Part shown: positions 5,327 through 5,390 of the stretch, in pieces
How the letters are laid out: every line of letters starts with the position of its first letter
Numbering within the stretch: position 1 is the first letter of the stretch
Position numbers and translations under genes: made by a program
From: an uncultured Oscillospiraceae bacterium
Lineage (GTDB): Bacteria; Bacillota; Clostridia; Oscillospirales; Acutalibacteraceae
Assembly (NCBI GenBank): GCA_900555805.1
Contig: USMJ01000100.1
Coordinates: 1-5,390 of the forward strand
Direction: 5' to 3'
Length of the DNA: 5,390 nucleotides
The notes under the pieces: model-generated
Told to the model about the DNA's origin: nothing
The model's input: the letters and a program-made list of their open reading frames with translations, nothing else
The model's database searches: none

Positions 5327-5355
5327 ATAATACCATAATCGGGTTTTAATGTAAA
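5327..5355 (-). promoter_or_regulatory. Minus-strand sigma-A-type promoter with flanking direct repeats
   Basis: On the minus strand TTTACA (5355-5350) is followed after exactly 17 bases by TATTAT (5332-5327), with a TG one base before the -10. The predicted start is near 5320. Two copies of AAGGTTA (minus strand; plus positions 5320-5326 and 5311-5317, 9-base period) sit at and just after the start point and could be an operator. Transcription would converge on rpsI. Confidence 0.6.
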
Positions 5356-5390
5356 CTTATTGTTGAAAAATGCGGCGGGCGGTCGTATAA

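Noticed and set aside
1..5390. Canonical Noc-binding sites (ATTTCCCGGGAAAT) or DnaA boxes (TTATNCACA)
   Set aside because: None seen on either strand; the TTTCCCC/GGGGAAA hairpin at 19-37 and CCCCGGG at about 1240-1246 do not fit the Noc-binding palindrome.

Overview
The window looks like chromosomal DNA of a Gram-positive bacterium of the phylum Bacillota, most likely class Clostridia (Oscillospirales or a related gut lineage). The grounds are strong AGGAGG-type ribosome binding sites, the gene order mnmG-rsmG-noc/parB typical of the Bacillota origin region, canonical parS sites, and protein sequences of clostridial character. Genus cannot be read from this sequence.

Layout. Bases 1-130 hold no gene but a run of GC-rich hairpins (probably a dispersed palindromic repeat that also terminates transcription from upstream). 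A promoter at 191-220 then leads into mnmG (256-2124), encoding the FAD-dependent subunit of the tRNA U34 carboxymethylaminomethyl enzyme. After a 94-base gap with two possible hairpins comes rsmG (2219-2935), the 16S rRNA m7G methyltransferase. Between rsmG and the next gene, 2986-3087 can fold into a compact three-way-junction RNA. Its closing stem is a perfect 12-bp terminator-like stem with a T-run that abuts the ribosome binding site of a ParB/Noc-family gene (3098-3913). The 386-base gap 3914-4299 holds a 14-bp perfect palindrome of the BlaI/MecI/CopY operator type, a terminator, a second unexplained long hairpin, a possible 19-codon ORF and a strong promoter. That promoter drives the rplM-rpsI operon (4300-5144; ribosomal proteins L13 and S9), which ends in a strong intrinsic terminator. 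The last 200 bases carry a convincing minus-strand promoter and ribosome binding site in front of an 11-codon ORF.

How it fits together. mnmG and rsmG each carry one near-perfect parS site inside the coding sequence. The sites share the same 20-base sequence, lie in the same reading frame, and encode VSRETS in both proteins. These are chromosome-segregation sites, and a ParB/Noc-family protein is encoded directly downstream. By overall sequence this protein is closest to Noc, but at the four positions that separate ParB from Noc specificity it has Noc residues at two and neither family's residue at the other two. Its neighbouring DNA sites are parS, not the Noc-binding site. No parA/soj or second parB follows; the ribosomal protein operon does.

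The most interesting items are the candidate structured leader RNA before noc, the in-frame parS pair combined with the hybrid recognition residues of the Noc-like protein, and the small minus-strand transcription unit at the right end. The five main genes are standard and confidently identified.
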